Source of the DNA: Dryas octopetala
Taxonomy: Eukaryota; Streptophyta; Magnoliopsida; Rosales; Rosaceae
Reading direction: 5' to 3'
DNA length: 64,000 nucleotides
NCBI GenBank assembly: GCA_963921425.1
Contig: OY992832.1
Span: 12,647,249 to 12,711,248 of the forward strand
Shown: positions 61,559-64,000 of the stretch, piece after piece
How positions within the stretch are numbered: position 1 is the first letter of the stretch
Layout of the letters: each line of letters starts with the position of its first letter
Translations under genes and position numbers: made by a program
The notes under the pieces: model-generated
What the model saw: only the letters and a program-made list of their open reading frames with translations
The model's database searches: none
Told to the model about the DNA's origin: nothing

Positions 61559-63449
61559 CAGGCTGAATGCTATCACTATCTCTTTGATGCTGCTATCAAA
61601 CTTAATCAGTTGGGTTTGGACTGGTCTACTCCAATCCATGGCCCTATACATAATGTCAAAGGAGTTTTAGGAAGTGGCATGCAGAGAAACATATCCGCGA
61701 AGGCTGGGACTGCGGATTCAGATAATAAATCTAAGGCATTGCCAGTGAGTTTAAATTGTTTGTTTCTCAGGGTTCTAAACTCTTATCTAAATTTTTTTCC
61801 TTTCAGTTAATTGGAAACGTCAGGGATCTGGAGTCATCCTTAATTTTCAATTTTTTCAATTTTTATTTGATAGTGTTTTTGTGTTTTAGTGCAGATATTG
61901 CCTTTTGGTTGTGGCATTTGACAGTTAGCATTTTTATGGTTTATAGTATAGAAAATTGCATTCATTCTTCCTTTTCTTTATGTATTTTTTTTTTCTGTAG
62001 CGCTGCATTGTTCTTGACATTGAGGGAACTACTACTCCAATATCATTTGTGACTGATGTTCTCTTTCCATATGCCCGCAACAATGTTGGGAGGCATTTTT
62101 CTGCAACATATGACACTGAAGAAACTCAAGATGACATAAAGTTGTTGCGCTTCCAGGTAAGATTTTTGTTCTGATTTGTTGACAATACACCTCTATAACC
62201 ACATTAGTTTACAGCTGTTAAGTAGTGCACCACATAATGCGTGAATATATAGGAACAACTCATCAATAGTCAGTAAGAAACTATCTGTGGAACTTCAGTT
62301 GATGAAAGAATGTTTTGTTTTTTTATGTGAATTTAATTAATTTTGAAGTGAGCAAACCAGAGTTAATCTTACTAATCCCTGCTAGAAGTTAAAACTGGAA
62401 GCATTTAGCACTGAGTTGGACAACTCTGGGCTTAGGATAGCATTTCAGTTATTTAAAGAGTTAAATTTTTATGCACATACAAAATTTTGAGAACTAAGCT
62501 TGACACCTTGAAATGATAGTTAAAACTTAAAAGTCCTACATCCTTATTGTAGGTTCAAGATGACCTGGAAAAAGGTGTTGTTGGTGCTGTTCCCATCCCC
62601 TCTGATGATGAAGGGAAAGACGAGGTTATTGCAGCTTTGGTTGCTAATGTTGAATCGATGATAAAAGCTGATAGGAAGATCACTGCCTTGAAACAATTGC
62701 AAGTAAGCAATTTTGGATACTTAGAAGGAATTTGTTGCATTTCTTTGGGATGTAGCTGACTTCTAGCTATGCAGGGTCATATATGGCGAACTGGATTTGA
62801 AAATAATGAATTAGAGGGAGTAGTTTTTGAGGATGTTCCAGAAGCTCTTGTGAAATGGAATGATTTAGATATAAAGGTAACGATCCTAATTTCAATTTGT
62901 TTGTCATATAAATTTGAATCGCTGAGGATGGTATGTGCATAGCATGGTCAAATTTTAGCTCATGGGGTGCTAAAGCATTTGTTTCCAATTTCTTTGGTTC
63001 ATACTTTATCCAGCAAAACTAGATTTAATTCCTTGATGCAGTTGATGTTTGATTTCTTGAAGACATACTTTCACTGTTGACATATTTTGTGTGGCAGGTG
63101 TACATATACTCTAGTGGTAGCAGGTTGGCACAGAGGCTTATATTTGGTAACTCAAACTATGGGGACCTAAGAAAATATTTGTCTGGATTTTTTGACACCA
63201 CAGTGGGGTACATAGAAAACTCAGAATCCTTTTCTGCTTTAAAATTTTATTTTTACTTGCATTATTGTTTATCAGCTTCAAGCTCTCCTAATTCACTTCA
63301 AGCTATCTAAAATATCTCTCTCTCTCTCAGGAACAAAAGAGAAACTAGCAGTTATGCTCAGATCACGGAATCTCTTGGAGTTGATAAGCCATCAGAAGTT
63401 TTATTTATAACAGATGTCTTTCAAGAAGCTGTAGCTGCAAAGGCGGCAG
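57158..63449 (+). CDS. DEP1: Bifunctional methylthioribulose-1-P dehydratase/enolase-phosphatase E1, 3' end outside window
   Basis: Cytosolic methionine-salvage (Yang cycle) enzyme recycling methylthioadenosine from ethylene, polyamine and nicotianamine synthesis. Exons 57158-57377, 57966-58102, 59307-59402, 60181-60300, 60756-60845, 61562-61744, 62001-62156, 62553-62702, 62775-62876, 63098-63207, 63331-63449; phases all close and 494 residues are visible. The N-terminal class-II aldolase-like dehydratase (MtnB, about 25-245) has GTGGSI, metal-binding H131 and H133 in [10 protein letters not shown]156 and H206 in [10 protein letters not shown]. The C-terminal HAD-type enolase-phosphatase (MtnC, from about 283) has D288 and E290 in [20 protein letters not shown] (motif II) and FITDVFQEA with D483. 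The last 25-30 residues lie in an exon beyond the window. The fusion is normal for plants. Confidence 0.95.
60958..61061 (+). mobile_element. tRNA-derived SINE in DEP1 intron 5
   Basis: TTGGTCTAGTGATATTTC (A-box region), gaggaggtcccaatttcag (degenerate B box), then 'cccctacccc' and a pure A tail of about 25 bp. The intact tail suggests a fairly young insertion. Confidence 0.7.
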
Positions 63450-63951
63450 GTAATAAGATGCCCATGGTTTTACCCCCTCCCCTCGTTTGTGTCATTGGCA
63501 ACCCACACTAGAAATCTCTCCCCTACCACAATTTGGACTAGGACCTCCCCTACCACCAGTGTTCTGGATGGTGCCTTTGGGGACCTTATTATCCTTAAAA
63601 TGAGAATATGAGCATGCTTGCAAATGCCATGGTATCATACTTACCATTTTAGAAAGTCTAGCAATGGCATCATTTCAACATTAGAAAGCCTGTTATCCTT
63701 TAGAAGGATAAATAATTTTGTGTTCTGAAGATATGAGAAAATCCAAAAGATGAGTACATTTTGTATTGTCTTTAAATGCCATCTAGAACACTATTCTTGA
63801 CAAAATCCTTATCTGATTTCATTAAATCGGATAGTTTATCTTGCATCCAGAAATAGATAATAGGCTTAGTTTGGTCTCGGGAAATTCTGGTAGAAGATTG
63901 ACCAAAATTTTCTATGCCTTCCTGTTCAATGTTGCTCCAACGTAAGGAAAA

Positions 63952-64000
<49 letters not shown>
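63450..64000 (+). other. DEP1 intron 11 (partial) with (GAAA)n microsatellite
   Basis: Intron sequence after donor gcag|gtaata. A perfect GAAA/AAAG tetranucleotide repeat runs from about 63951 to the end of the window and may continue. Confidence 0.8.

Noticed and set aside
1-64000. CRISPR arrays, bacterial operons or integrated viral genomes
   Set aside because: No spaced identical repeats, no prokaryotic gene organisation, and no viral capsid, movement or replicase domain seen; retroelement remains are ordinary plant LINE/LTR/SINE debris.

Overview
The window is nuclear DNA of a flowering plant, almost certainly a eudicot. It is AT-rich and intron-rich, with GT-AG splicing, MITEs, SINEs and LTR debris. 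Its gene content (tandem REM-type B3 genes, MATE transporter, SPARK/GPI protein, early-nodulin-like protein, defensin-like peptides, fused DEP1) is plant-specific. A rosid such as Rosaceae is a reasonable guess from overall feel, but nothing in the sequence proves it. Exon models below were built by hand: each junction was checked for splice dinucleotides and reading phase, and most models close exactly in frame.

Left part (0.6-8.5 kb, + strand): three tandem copies of a two-domain B3 (REM/VRN1-like) gene at three stages of decay. Copy 1 has lost its second B3 domain, copy 2 is a pseudogene full of local duplications, and copy 3 is intact (306 aa). Next comes a convergent MATE transporter gene (8.8-11.5 kb, - strand, 471 aa). 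A 7-kb transposon graveyard follows (11.5-18.9 kb) with broken MATE exons, a B3 3' relic, an RNase H-type LINE relic, a probable solo LTR, a SINE and MITEs.

Middle: a SPARK-domain GPI-anchored-type protein (18.9-22.35 kb, -) is divergent from a Bot1p/GCD1-type mitochondrial protein gene (23.3-25.6 kb, +). Then come a MITE, a 0.6-kb foldback element, a TBC-domain Rab-GAP (28.4-34.3 kb, +, 459 aa) and an early nodulin-like phytocyanin (36.1-37.2 kb, +). A gene-poor 4.7-kb AT-rich stretch follows.

Right part: a 12-exon DnaJ-type zinc-finger protein gene (41.9-48.6 kb, -, 423 aa) with one apparent GC-AG intron. A hAT-type MITE lies just upstream of it. Two tandem defensin-like peptide genes follow (51.6-52.4 and 53.8-55.3 kb, +), the second with a hAT-type element in its intron. 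Last is the bifunctional methionine-salvage gene DEP1 (57.2 kb to beyond the window's end, +).

The genes do not form a pathway; this is an ordinary euchromatic plant segment in which B3, MATE and defensin-like families have expanded locally. The most interesting items are the two defensin-like genes with unusual cysteine spacing, the decaying B3 array, the long hairpins (27.5-28.15 kb and inside the phytocyanin intron), the microexon with a tandem acceptor in the SPARK gene, and a well-supported set of small transposons with target-site duplications. I did not find a convincing wholly new biological system.
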